Source: an uncultured Bacteroidales bacterium (GTDB taxonomy: Bacteria > Bacteroidota > Bacteroidia > Bacteroidales > Paludibacteraceae). Taken from it: a DNA stretch of 51,711 nucleotides. Of this stretch, positions 16,882-23,944 are shown in pieces. The stretch covers positions 1 through 51,711 of the forward strand of contig CACZFM010000025.1 of NCBI GenBank assembly GCA_902780495.1. The letters run 5' to 3'. The translations under genes and the position numbers were made by a program. The first letter of the stretch is position 1, and each line of letters starts with the position of its first letter. The notes under the pieces are model-generated. The model was not told the origin of the DNA. It ran no database searches and saw nothing but the letters and a program-made list of their open reading frames with translations.

Positions 16882-17076
16882 ATGATCGTAGTACCCGTAA
16901 AAGAAGGCGAGAATATCGAACGCGCCATTAAGAAATTCAAACGCAAATTCGACAAGACCGGTGTCATCAAAGAGCTTCGTCGTCGCCAGCAGTTCAACAA
17001 GCCCTGCACCGTAAGACGTGAGAAAATGATGCACGCAATCTATGTGCAGCAGTTGCATGCGCACGACGATATGTAA
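16882..17076 (+). CDS. rpsU: 30S ribosomal protein bS21
   Basis: 64 aa beginning MIVVPVKEGENIERAI, with the basic middle KKFKRKFDKTG and RRRQQFNKP typical of bS21. The ATG at 16882 is chosen over the upstream in-frame ATG because it follows AGGAGGTG by 7 nt and gives the conserved family N-terminus. bS21 binds the small subunit near the platform; in Bacteroidota it helps sequester the anti-Shine-Dalgarno. The gene is monocistronic, with its own promoter and a terminator right after it. Confidence 0.95.
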   Translation: MIVVPVKEGENIERAIKKFKRKFDKTGVIKELRRRQQFNKPCTVRREKMMHAIYVQQLHAHDDM

Positions 17077-17105
17077 TTCCAAAATTACGCATCGAATATG
17101 CACAA

Positions 17106-17140
17106 TGAGCCGTTCTAACAAGGATGGCTCACTTTTTTTT
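17106..17140 (+). terminator. Terminator of rpsU
   Basis: TGAGCC (17106-17111) pairs with GGCTCA (17126-17131) across a 14-nt loop, followed by a run of eight T. Confidence 0.8.
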
Positions 17141-17148
17141 CAAAAAAA

Positions 17149-17180
17149 CTTGCATATATAAATTATTTTTTGTACCTTTG
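17149..17180 (+). promoter_or_regulatory. Promoter of the MBL-fold gene unit
   Basis: CTTG at 17149-17152, 20 nt, TACCTTTG at 17173-17180; the leader to the ATG at 17223 is about 37 nt. Confidence 0.8.
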
Positions 17181-17222
17181 CAGCCGTTTTTGAAAAATGG
17201 ATTATTCCGCACCGACTGACTA

Positions 17223-18074
17223 ATGGAAGAAAACCAACTCATATTCAGATGTTTCTCCAGCGGAAGTAGCGGTAATTGCTACTATTTGGGCTCGCAGAAA
17301 CGAGGCATTTTGATAGATGCCGGTATCTCTGCACGCACCATCGCCAAGCATCTGAAGGAAATGGGGCTGGACTTTCAAAACATCATGGGTGTGTTTGTCA
17401 CACACGATCATGCCGACCACATCCGCGCTGTCGGTACACTGGGCGAACGTTTCCACATCCCCATCTACACCACCCGCGAGATACACGAAGGTATAGACAG
17501 AAACTACGGCGTACAGGAGAAGTTGCGCACTTCAAGGCGTTATTTCGACAAGGGCATCCCCTTTGAGTTGGGCGACATGCAATTCAACACATTCGGCATC
17601 AACCACGATTCGACCGACTGTCTGGGGTATGTGGTCTATGCCTACGGACAGTACTTTATGGTCGCCACAGACTGCGGAGAACCCAACCCGATAATGGAAA
17701 AAGCCATTCAGATGTCCAATCACATCGTGATTGAAGCCAATCACGATGAACACATGTTGCTGAACGGTCCCTACCCCACTTATCTGAAAGAGCGCATTCT
17801 TTCTCCGCGAGGGCATCAAAGCAACGACACGTGTGCCAAACTGTTGGCAGATAATTTCCACGAAGGCATACGCAACATCTTCCTCTGCCACCTCTCACAG
17901 GAAAACAACGACCCCTGTCTGGCATTCGACACCGTGAGAAACCGACTGGAGGCAGACAAGAACAAGATAGCCGGCACCGACTATTTCTTAAAAGCATTGG
18001 ATCGCACAACAGCAAGTCCGACATACATATTAGGCGACACAAAGATAGACGAGACAAGAAACGACAAGCAATAA
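17223..18074 (+). CDS. MBL-fold metallohydrolase, WalJ/YycJ type
   Basis: 283 aa. The zinc site VTHDHADH is at 59-66 (H61, H63, D65, H66), with later ligand-containing blocks GINHDSTDCLGYVV, VATDCG, and IEANHD. The ending CHLSQENNDP is characteristic of the YycJ/WalJ group, whose members are linked to cell-wall control and have 5'-3' exonuclease activity in some reports. It is expected in the cytoplasm. It is the first gene of a three-gene run with a GT2 (4 nt gap) and an M23 lipoprotein, which supports an envelope-related or housekeeping role. Confidence 0.85.
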   Translation: MEENQLIFRCFSSGSSGNCYYLGSQKRGILIDAGISARTIAKHLKEMGLDFQNIMGVFVTHDHADHIRAVGTLGERFHIPIYTTREIHEGIDRNYGVQEKLRTSRRYFDKGIPFELGDMQFNTFGINHDSTDCLGYVVYAYGQYFMVATDCGEPNPIMEKAIQMSNHIVIEANHDEHMLLNGPYPTYLKERILSPRGHQSNDTCAKLLADNFHEGIRNIFLCHLSQENNDPCLAFDTVRNRLEADKNKIAGTDYFLKALDRTTASPTYILGDTKIDETRNDKQ

Positions 18075-18078
18075 AGAT

Positions 18079-18819
18079 ATGGAACGACTGGTCATAATAC
18101 CCACTTACAACGAGAAAGAGAACATCGAAGCCATCATCACGGCGGTGATGACGCTACCGATTGAGTTTCACGTGCTGGTGATTGATGACGGTTCTCCGGA
18201 TGGCACTGCCGCCATTGTGCACCGCCTGATGGAAACCACCTATAAGGACCGCCTCTTTATCGTGGAACGGCAGGGAAAGCAGGGATTAGGAACAGCCTAT
18301 ATCTGCGGATTCCGATGGGCCATTGAGCACCAATATGACTATGTTTTTGAAATGGATGCAGACTTCTCGCATAACCCGAACGACCTATTGAAACTATATG
18401 AAGCGTGTGCCAACGAGGGTGCAGATTTGGCTATCGGAAGCCGATATATCAATGGTGTAAATGTTGTCAACTGGCCGATGGGAAGGGTACTGATGTCCTA
18501 TTTCGCCAGTTTCTATGTGCGCACCGTGCTGGGAGTATCCATTCGCGACACAACAGCCGGATTTGTCTGTTACCGCCGCAAAGTGCTGGAGACGCTGGAA
18601 CTGGACAAAATCCGCTTCAAAGGCTATGCTTTCCAGATAGAGATGAAGTTCACCGCATACAAATGCGGATTCAACATCAAGGAAGTGCCCATCGTATTCG
18701 TTAACCGTGTATTGGGAACCAGCAAAATGTCAGGCGGCATCTTCTCCGAAGCCCTCTGGGGAGTGATGCGACTGAAAATCTGTTCATGGTTCCGCAAATA
18801 CCCCAAAGCCAATGCTTAA
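18079..18819 (+). CDS. Polyprenyl-phosphate mannosyltransferase-like GT2 (DPM1-like)
   Basis: 246 aa. The GT2 A-fold is clear: an opening VIIPTYNEKENIEAII, nucleotide-binding VIDDGSPDGT, the metal-binding EMDADFSHNP, and acceptor-side blocks AIGSRYINGV, DTTAGFVCYRR and FKGYAFQIEMKF. The length and order match dolichol-phosphate mannose synthase and its bacterial polyprenol-phosphate counterparts, without the C-terminal membrane helices of larger forms. The likely reaction is transfer of a sugar from a GDP- or UDP-donor to polyprenyl phosphate at the inner membrane. It overlaps the M23 gene by 8 nt. Confidence 0.85.
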   Translation: MERLVIIPTYNEKENIEAIITAVMTLPIEFHVLVIDDGSPDGTAAIVHRLMETTYKDRLFIVERQGKQGLGTAYICGFRWAIEHQYDYVFEMDADFSHNPNDLLKLYEACANEGADLAIGSRYINGVNVVNWPMGRVLMSYFASFYVRTVLGVSIRDTTAGFVCYRRKVLETLELDKIRFKGYAFQIEMKFTAYKCGFNIKEVPIVFVNRVLGTSKMSGGIFSEALWGVMRLKICSWFRKYPKANA

Positions 18820-20074
18820 ACAAATGCATTCTTACAAAATCCACACCCTTGTGCTGTCCCTTGCCGCACTGACGGTTTTAATGACCGGATGCGGCAATAA
18901 AACAGAGGAAGAGTACTCCGAAGAACCCGTGGAGGTTCGTTACGAATGGGGGCTTCCCATTGACTCGTTCCGTATTGACACCTGCACCGTGAAGGACGGT
19001 GAAACCCTTGGCGGTATTTTGAACCGCATGGGGGCAAGCCGTAAGATACAAAGTCAGGTCATCACGCTAAACCCGAAAGACTTTGACTACCGCAGTATCA
19101 AGAGCGGACGCACCTATTATGGTTTCTACCAGAAAGACAGTACAGGAGCCGAATACCTGCACCACTGGGTGTATGTTGCAACCATTTGCGATGCCGTCGT
19201 ACTACACACACATGATTCGCTGTATGTAGAACGCCACACAAAGCCCGTAGAAGTGAGGGAACGTCAAGCAGAAGCAACTATCCAATCCAGTTTATGGAAT
19301 GCCATGACAGGAAACAACTTGCCCGTGGAACTGGCACTCGAACTGAGTGAAATATACGCATGGACGATTGACTTCTTCGGTCTGCAGAAAGGTGACTCTA
19401 TTCGCGTATTCTATGACGAAAAGTACGTAGATACCACACGCATCGGTATCGGACGCATCTATGCCGCCAATTTTTATCACGGAGGCAAGTGGCAGGAAGC
19501 CTATTGGTTTGACAGCAATGACACCACGATGGTCAAGAACGCCAAAGGCGGTCGCACCGTAGGTTATTTCGATGCCGACGGAAAGAGCCTAAAAAAAGCT
19601 TTTCTGAAAGCTCCGCTAAACTACAAACGCATCTCCAGCCGCTTTACCTATGCCCGCAAGCACCCCATTTACAAGGTGGTTCGTCCGCACACAGGCGTGG
19701 ACTATGCCGCGCCGGCAGGAACGCCCGTGGTATCAATAGGTGACGGAACGGTCATCTTCAAAGCCTACAAGGGAGGCGGAGGAAATACCGTCAAGATTCG
19801 CCACAACAGCAGCTACACCACCGCCTATCTCCACTTACAGGGATACGCCAAGGGTCTACAAGTCGGGCAACATGTAAGACAGGGCGAAGTTATCGGATAC
19901 GTAGGTTCGACCGGCAGTTCCACAGGCCCACATCTGGATTTCCGTGTATGGAAAGACGGGACACCCGTGGATCCGCTGAAAATGATCAGTCCCCCCAGTG
20001 AACCTGTCAGCAAGAACTATCAAGCGGAGTTTGACAGTCTGGTCAACCGCATGAGACCCCAGATAACGAAGTAA
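18812..20074 (+). CDS. M23-family peptidase lipoprotein with altered zinc ligand
   Basis: 420 aa. A lipoprotein signal ends at Cys27 (LMTGC). Residues ~55-260 are a helical and beta-rich N-terminal part, probably the LytM-associated domain. The LytM/M23 domain follows with H293 and D297 (RPHTGVDYAA), H341 (TAYLHLQ) and GPHLDFRVW at 372-380. The usual closing motif HxH is H374-x-D376, so the second His, a zinc ligand in active M23 enzymes, is Asp. Metal binding may survive with Asp, or the protein may be a non-catalytic regulator of another cell-wall hydrolase. It is the last gene of its unit. Confidence 0.85.
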   Translation: MLKQMHSYKIHTLVLSLAALTVLMTGCGNKTEEEYSEEPVEVRYEWGLPIDSFRIDTCTVKDGETLGGILNRMGASRKIQSQVITLNPKDFDYRSIKSGRTYYGFYQKDSTGAEYLHHWVYVATICDAVVLHTHDSLYVERHTKPVEVRERQAEATIQSSLWNAMTGNNLPVELALELSEIYAWTIDFFGLQKGDSIRVFYDEKYVDTTRIGIGRIYAANFYHGGKWQEAYWFDSNDTTMVKNAKGGRTVGYFDADGKSLKKAFLKAPLNYKRISSRFTYARKHPIYKVVRPHTGVDYAAPAGTPVVSIGDGTVIFKAYKGGGGNTVKIRHNSSYTTAYLHLQGYAKGLQVGQHVRQGEVIGYVGSTGSSTGPHLDFRVWKDGTPVDPLKMISPPSEPVSKNYQAEFDSLVNRMRPQITK

Positions 20075-20103
20075 CTCCAATCATACCGTACAATAAAACA
20101 AAT

Positions 20104-20132
20104 GTCGCACAGCTGTCAGGCAACTGTGCGAC
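20104..20132 (-). terminator. Terminator of the phosphoesterase gene
   Basis: GTCGCACAG (20104-20112) pairs perfectly with CTGTGCGAC (20124-20132). The T-rich side (ATTTGTTTTATTG) is on the minus strand, so it serves the leftward gene. Next to it GACCACATCGC is repeated twice in tandem (about 20142-20163). Confidence 0.7.
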
Positions 20133-20180
20133 GCTAAGCGTGACCACATCGCGACCACATCGCGACCTGTCACTACCGTT

Positions 20181-21614
20181 CTACTCGGCCGGTACGTCAA
20201 TCTGTATCGTGTCGGTATAGACGCGTCCGGCATGGTCGGTGACCTCCACTTTGATTTCATGCCGCCCTGTAAGACGAGGCGTAGAGAAGAAATGGTTGTT
20301 GCGGAAAGGAATATAATCGTCCCAGACGCGGGCACCATTGACATACTCACAATAATCCGGGTCGAAGGAGTAGAACTGCTCCATGTCGCCCATCAACTGG
20401 CCATCCTGATACCAACGCACACGCCAGGCATCATCCCAGTTCCATATTTTTGCCACCACCGAATGCGGGCGGTCCATCACACGCCCCACCTGATAGAGAC
20501 GGAACTGATAGTCACGCGGGTGACCGGTGGCCTTGAAATACCATGTCGGGTACTCACGTCCTTTTCCTTCGAAGACCTGATAACCACACGGAGTTCCGTC
20601 ACTACTGTAGTCATTGGTCCACCAGTTGCCGCATAGGGCACCGAGATTGTGCTCCATAATACCGCCACCGATATCGAAATTGTTATTATGGTGCATGTGA
20701 CCGGTAAGCACAACGCCCTCGAACTTGTTATCCAACATATCTTTCAGATGCTGGCCGCCACCAATAAGCCCCGATTCGGACGAGAACTTAAGCGGTGAGT
20801 GCATACAGATATAGATGCGGTTACCCATATTCAGCGCACTATTGAGCAACTGCTCCAACCAGCGCATCTGGTCGGGCATTTCGTCCAAGCATACACGATA
20901 GCGTTTGTTCCCGAAATAATGCATATTGCTGAGCACCACATAATAGGCATCGCTCAACTGGAAAGCATAATAGACAGGTCCAAAGGAACGCTTATATTGG
21001 TTCTCATAATCCGCAGTGTCGGAGGGAGTGAGGAACTTGTCAAAGTCATGGTTGCCTATTACCGGATAAACGGGAAAAGGCAACTGGCGGGCAAAGGCCT
21101 TGTAGGTCTCGTTATGGCTGTACACATCCCATGAGATGTCGCCCAATACGATACCTGCCAACTGCACATCTTTATACTGTGCGGCCGTCTCTTGAATATC
21201 ACGGAGAGTGGCACCCATCAGTTTCTCTGCATCCTCGTTGGTGTCAATCTGCGGGTCGGTCATCGTGATCATCGTGTAACGGTCAGGGTCGCCGGACATT
21301 TGCTGCAGGGCGAAATGGTAAACCTGCTTCTTATCGTCCAGACGCTGATAGAACTGGGGCACGCCGGAGGTGTAGTCCGCCACATAACCTTTCGGGGTAA
21401 CAATATACACAAACTCCGCTTTGGCATTAAGGTCAATGGTGTATGCGCCTGCAGGGTCAGTCTGGACAAATGAATATCCGTCTGTGACCAGCACTCCTCC
21501 AAGAGGCTTGCCAGCACCTTTCACCGAGCCGGAGATAGTACGGGCAGAAGCAAACGGAACGGACAGTAACATGACTGCAGAAAAGAGGATAGATAGATAG
21601 TAACGGTTCTTCAT
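20181..21614 (-). CDS. Secreted calcineurin-like phosphoesterase
   Basis: 477 aa from the ATG at 21614 (KNRYYLSILFSAVMLLSVPF gives the signal peptide; the longer reading would start inside the upstream terminator). Residues ~25-100 look like a small Ig-like N-terminal domain. Residues ~110-330 form the metallophosphatase domain: TDPQID, VLGDISWD, VIGNHDFD, CMHSP and GHMHHNN. A C-terminal ~150-residue MetallophosC-like domain follows. The family removes phosphate from esters in the periplasm or at the surface; the substrate is unknown. It is downstream of rpsA and separated from it by a hairpin. Confidence 0.85.
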   Translation of the reverse strand: MKNRYYLSILFSAVMLLSVPFASARTISGSVKGAGKPLGGVLVTDGYSFVQTDPAGAYTIDLNAKAEFVYIVTPKGYVADYTSGVPQFYQRLDDKKQVYHFALQQMSGDPDRYTMITMTDPQIDTNEDAEKLMGATLRDIQETAAQYKDVQLAGIVLGDISWDVYSHNETYKAFARQLPFPVYPVIGNHDFDKFLTPSDTADYENQYKRSFGPVYYAFQLSDAYYVVLSNMHYFGNKRYRVCLDEMPDQMRWLEQLLNSALNMGNRIYICMHSPLKFSSESGLIGGGQHLKDMLDNKFEGVVLTGHMHHNNNFDIGGGIMEHNLGALCGNWWTNDYSSDGTPCGYQVFEGKGREYPTWYFKATGHPRDYQFRLYQVGRVMDRPHSVVAKIWNWDDAWRVRWYQDGQLMGDMEQFYSFDPDYCEYVNGARVWDDYIPFRNNHFFSTPRLTGRHEIKVEVTDHAGRVYTDTIQIDVPAE

Positions 21615-21646
21615 AGATTCAAATATTTTAGTATTTCGGTAAAAGA

Positions 21647-21678
21647 GGTGCAGAACCCCGAATGTGAGGTCCTGCACC
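21647..21678 (-). terminator. Terminator of rpsA
   Basis: GGTGCAG (21647-21653) pairs with CTGCACC (21672-21678); on the minus strand it is followed by TCTTTT. It lies between the rpsA stop codon and the phosphoesterase start. Confidence 0.6.
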
Positions 21679-21723
21679 GATAATCAGATAAAGACTCCAC
21701 CGAGTCAATTTGCCGGAAGAAGA

Positions 21724-23481
21724 TTACTTCTTCTCAGCTTCCATGCTTGCTTTGAGGTCAGCCAATACGCTGAGGTCACCCAGAGTGGTTTTCTCCACCT
21801 TGGGCAGTTCCACTGTGTTCTCCTTCTTGGCAGCGGCACGACTTTCCTTTGCAGGAGCCTCTTTGCGCTCTTCCCAAGTACGGAGGTGGCTCAACAGAAT
21901 GCGTTTAGCATCACGATTGAACTCGATTACGCGGAAGTTCATTACGTCACCCACCTTCGAAGCGGACTTATCCTCTTTCATCAGGTGATGGGTGGTGCAG
22001 AAACCTTCTACGCCGTCTTCCAGAGCAACCACTGCGCCCTTGTCGCCGAGCTCAACGATCTTGCCTTCCACGACAGAGTCAACGCCAAACTTGGCCTCAA
22101 GCTCTGCCCAAGGATTCTCCTCAAGCTGTTTGTGACCGAGGCTGAGACGACGGTTCTCCTTATCAATGTCAAGAACAACAACCTCAATCTCCGCTCCAAT
22201 CTGCGTGAACTCGTTGGGGTGTTTGATTTTCTTGGTCCAGCTCAGATCGCTTATGTGGATTAAGCCATCTACGCCCTCTTCGATTTCCACAAATACACCG
22301 AAGTTGGTGAAGTTGCGAACCTTAGCGAAGTGGCGGCTGCCGACTGCGTACTTGAGGTCCACATTCTCCCATGGATCGGGTTTAAGCTGCTTGATACCGA
22401 GCGACATCTTACGCTCATCGCGGTCGAGGGTGAGGATGACAGCATCCACTTCGTCGCCCACTTTGAGGAAGTCGTTAGCACTGCGGAGGTGCTGGCTCCA
22501 GCTCATTTCACTAACGTGAACGAGACCTTCTACGCCGTCAGCCACTTCCACGAATGCTCCGTAGTCAGCCATCACAACCACTTTACCATGTACTTTGTCG
22601 CCAACTTTCAGGTCTGCAGACAGAGCATCCCACGGATGCGGAGTGAGTTGCTTCAAGCCGAGAGCGATACGCTTTTTCTCCTCATCAAAGTCAAGGATAA
22701 CGACATTGATTTTCTGGTCAAGTTGCACGAGCTCGTGCGGGTCATTAACACGTCCCCAGCTGAGGTCGGTGATGTGGATAAGACCATCTACGCCACCCAG
22801 GTCGATAAATACGCCATAGTTGGTGATGTTCTTAACGGTACCTTCAAGCACCTGACCCTTCTCCAATTTGGAGACGATCTCACGCTTTTGTGCTTCCAGT
22901 TCAGCCTCGATGAGTGCCTTGTGCGAAACAACGGCATTGCGGAATTCGGGATTAACCTTAACGATTTTGAATTCCATGGTCTTGCCAACAAACACATCGT
23001 AGTCGCGAATGGGCTTCACGTCGATTTGGCTACCCGGGAGGAAGGCCTCCATGCCGAGTACATCAACGATCATACCGCCTTTGGTACGGCACTTGATGTA
23101 ACCGGTAACGATTTCGCCTTTCTCGCAGGCTTCACTAACACGGTCCCAAGCGCGGGTAGCGCGAGCTTCCTTGTGCGAAAGAACGAGCTGTCCTTTCTTA
23201 TCCTCCTGACTTTGGATGAACACTTCTACGCGGTCACCCACCTTCAGGTCAGGATTGTAACGGAACTCAGTGGCGGGAACGATACCGTCGGACTTGTAGC
23301 CAACGTTTACAACCACTTCACGTTTGTTGATTGAGATGACGGTACCCTCAACGACTTCATTGTCCTTGATTGCATTCAGGGTTTGGTCATACTTAGCAAG
23401 AGTTTCTTCGTTTTGTGCGCCTTGTTGTGCTGATTCATAGGCATCCCAGTCGAAGTTCTGGAGCGAATTGTTTTCTACCAT
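21724..23481 (-). CDS. rpsA: 30S ribosomal protein bS1
   Basis: 585 aa from the ATG at 23481 (MVENNSLQNFDWDAYESAQ), chosen because it gives the conserved acidic N-terminus. Six S1 (OB-fold) repeats follow, for example VVEGTVISINKREVVVNVGY, VLEGTVKNITNYGVFIDLGG, VHGKVVVMADYGAFVEV and FAKVRNFTNFGVFVEIEEG. A charged Ala/Lys/Glu tail ends the protein. bS1 binds mRNA on the small subunit and aids initiation, which matters in a genome that rarely uses Shine-Dalgarno pairing. The promoter at 23627 gives a leader of about 140 nt, room for autogenous control as known for rpsA elsewhere. Confidence 0.95.
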   Translation of the reverse strand: MVENNSLQNFDWDAYESAQQGAQNEETLAKYDQTLNAIKDNEVVEGTVISINKREVVVNVGYKSDGIVPATEFRYNPDLKVGDRVEVFIQSQEDKKGQLVLSHKEARATRAWDRVSEACEKGEIVTGYIKCRTKGGMIVDVLGMEAFLPGSQIDVKPIRDYDVFVGKTMEFKIVKVNPEFRNAVVSHKALIEAELEAQKREIVSKLEKGQVLEGTVKNITNYGVFIDLGGVDGLIHITDLSWGRVNDPHELVQLDQKINVVILDFDEEKKRIALGLKQLTPHPWDALSADLKVGDKVHGKVVVMADYGAFVEVADGVEGLVHVSEMSWSQHLRSANDFLKVGDEVDAVILTLDRDERKMSLGIKQLKPDPWENVDLKYAVGSRHFAKVRNFTNFGVFVEIEEGVDGLIHISDLSWTKKIKHPNEFTQIGAEIEVVVLDIDKENRRLSLGHKQLEENPWAELEAKFGVDSVVEGKIVELGDKGAVVALEDGVEGFCTTHHLMKEDKSASKVGDVMNFRVIEFNRDAKRILLSHLRTWEERKEAPAKESRAAAKKENTVELPKVEKTTLGDLSVLADLKASMEAEKK

Positions 23482-23626
23482 AATTGATAGTGTGCCTGGT
23501 CCATTGCCAGAGGTTGTTACACCCTGTCCAACTCCCAAGCGTTAAAAGGTTAAACATACAAGTGAACAGGCCTCCGCCTGCTACTACCTTTCCCTGCCGG
23601 AATCTCCATTCCGCGGAAAAAGCGTG

Positions 23627-23658
23627 CAAAGGTACAACAATTATTTGACTTGACCAAA
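23627..23658 (-). promoter_or_regulatory. Promoter of rpsA, with a ~140-nt leader
   Basis: Minus strand TACCTTTG at 23634-23627 with TTTG at 23658-23655, exactly 20 nt apart. The untranslated stretch 23482-23620 shows no clear Shine-Dalgarno. Confidence 0.85.
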
Positions 23659-23730
23659 TGTTTTGTCAATTATTTTTCTTTATCCGGCAAAATTGTCTTA
23701 TAACGAAGGAAGATATACCTCATTCCACGA

Positions 23731-23757
23731 AAAAAGGCTGCACTTCGCAGCCTTTCT
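23731..23757 (-). terminator. Terminator of the 43-aa gene
   Basis: AAAGGCTGC (23733-23741) pairs with GCAGCCTTT (23747-23755) around a 5-nt loop, with A's on one side and T's on the other, so it can act in both directions. It lies 5 nt past the 43-aa gene's stop codon. Confidence 0.8.
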
Positions 23758-23761
23758 ATCG

Positions 23762-23893
23762 TTAGAACTCTTCCGCCACATGACGTTCGGGAGCAGGATT
23801 GATATGCTCTTCCCCGCTTCCTGTAGCCATTTGCATCAAACTTGCACTCAAGAGCGTGATCTCTATCATCGGTATAACATATACTTTTCTCAT
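23762..23893 (-). CDS. 43-aa peptide gene, MKKxYxxP family, autonomous unit
   Basis: An ATG at 23893-23891 opens 43 codons: MRKVYVIPMIEITLLSASLM, then QMATGSGEEHINPAPERHVA and EEF. It shares Met-[Lys/Arg]-Lys-x-Tyr-x-x-Pro, a short amphipathic stretch with a Met just before a small-residue segment (TGSG), and a polar tail with the 42-aa gene at 552-680. It has its own -7 box 9 nt upstream of the ATG and a strong terminator right after the stop, so the whole unit is about 165 nt. It lies directly downstream of the 1719-aa surface protein gene. No Cys and no clear membrane helix. Function unknown; an RNA-level role for the short transcript cannot be excluded. Confidence 0.65.
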   Translation of the reverse strand: MRKVYVIPMIEITLLSASLMQMATGSGEEHINPAPERHVAEEF

Positions 23894-23901
23894 ATCGGCT
23901 G

Positions 23902-23930
23902 CAAAATTACTGTTTTTTGATATATACAAA
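23902..23930 (-). promoter_or_regulatory. Promoter of the 43-aa gene
   Basis: Minus strand TAATTTTG at 23909-23902 with TTTG at 23930-23927 (17-nt spacing, shorter than the 20 nt usual here). The expected start is only about 3 nt before the ATG, so the message would be almost leaderless. Confidence 0.6.
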
Positions 23931-23944
23931 TATATTCTTATTGT

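Noticed and set aside
20142..20163. GACCACATCGC repeated twice, considered as a CRISPR-like or attachment site
   Set aside because: Only two short copies with no spacer pattern; treated as a minor tandem repeat by the terminator.
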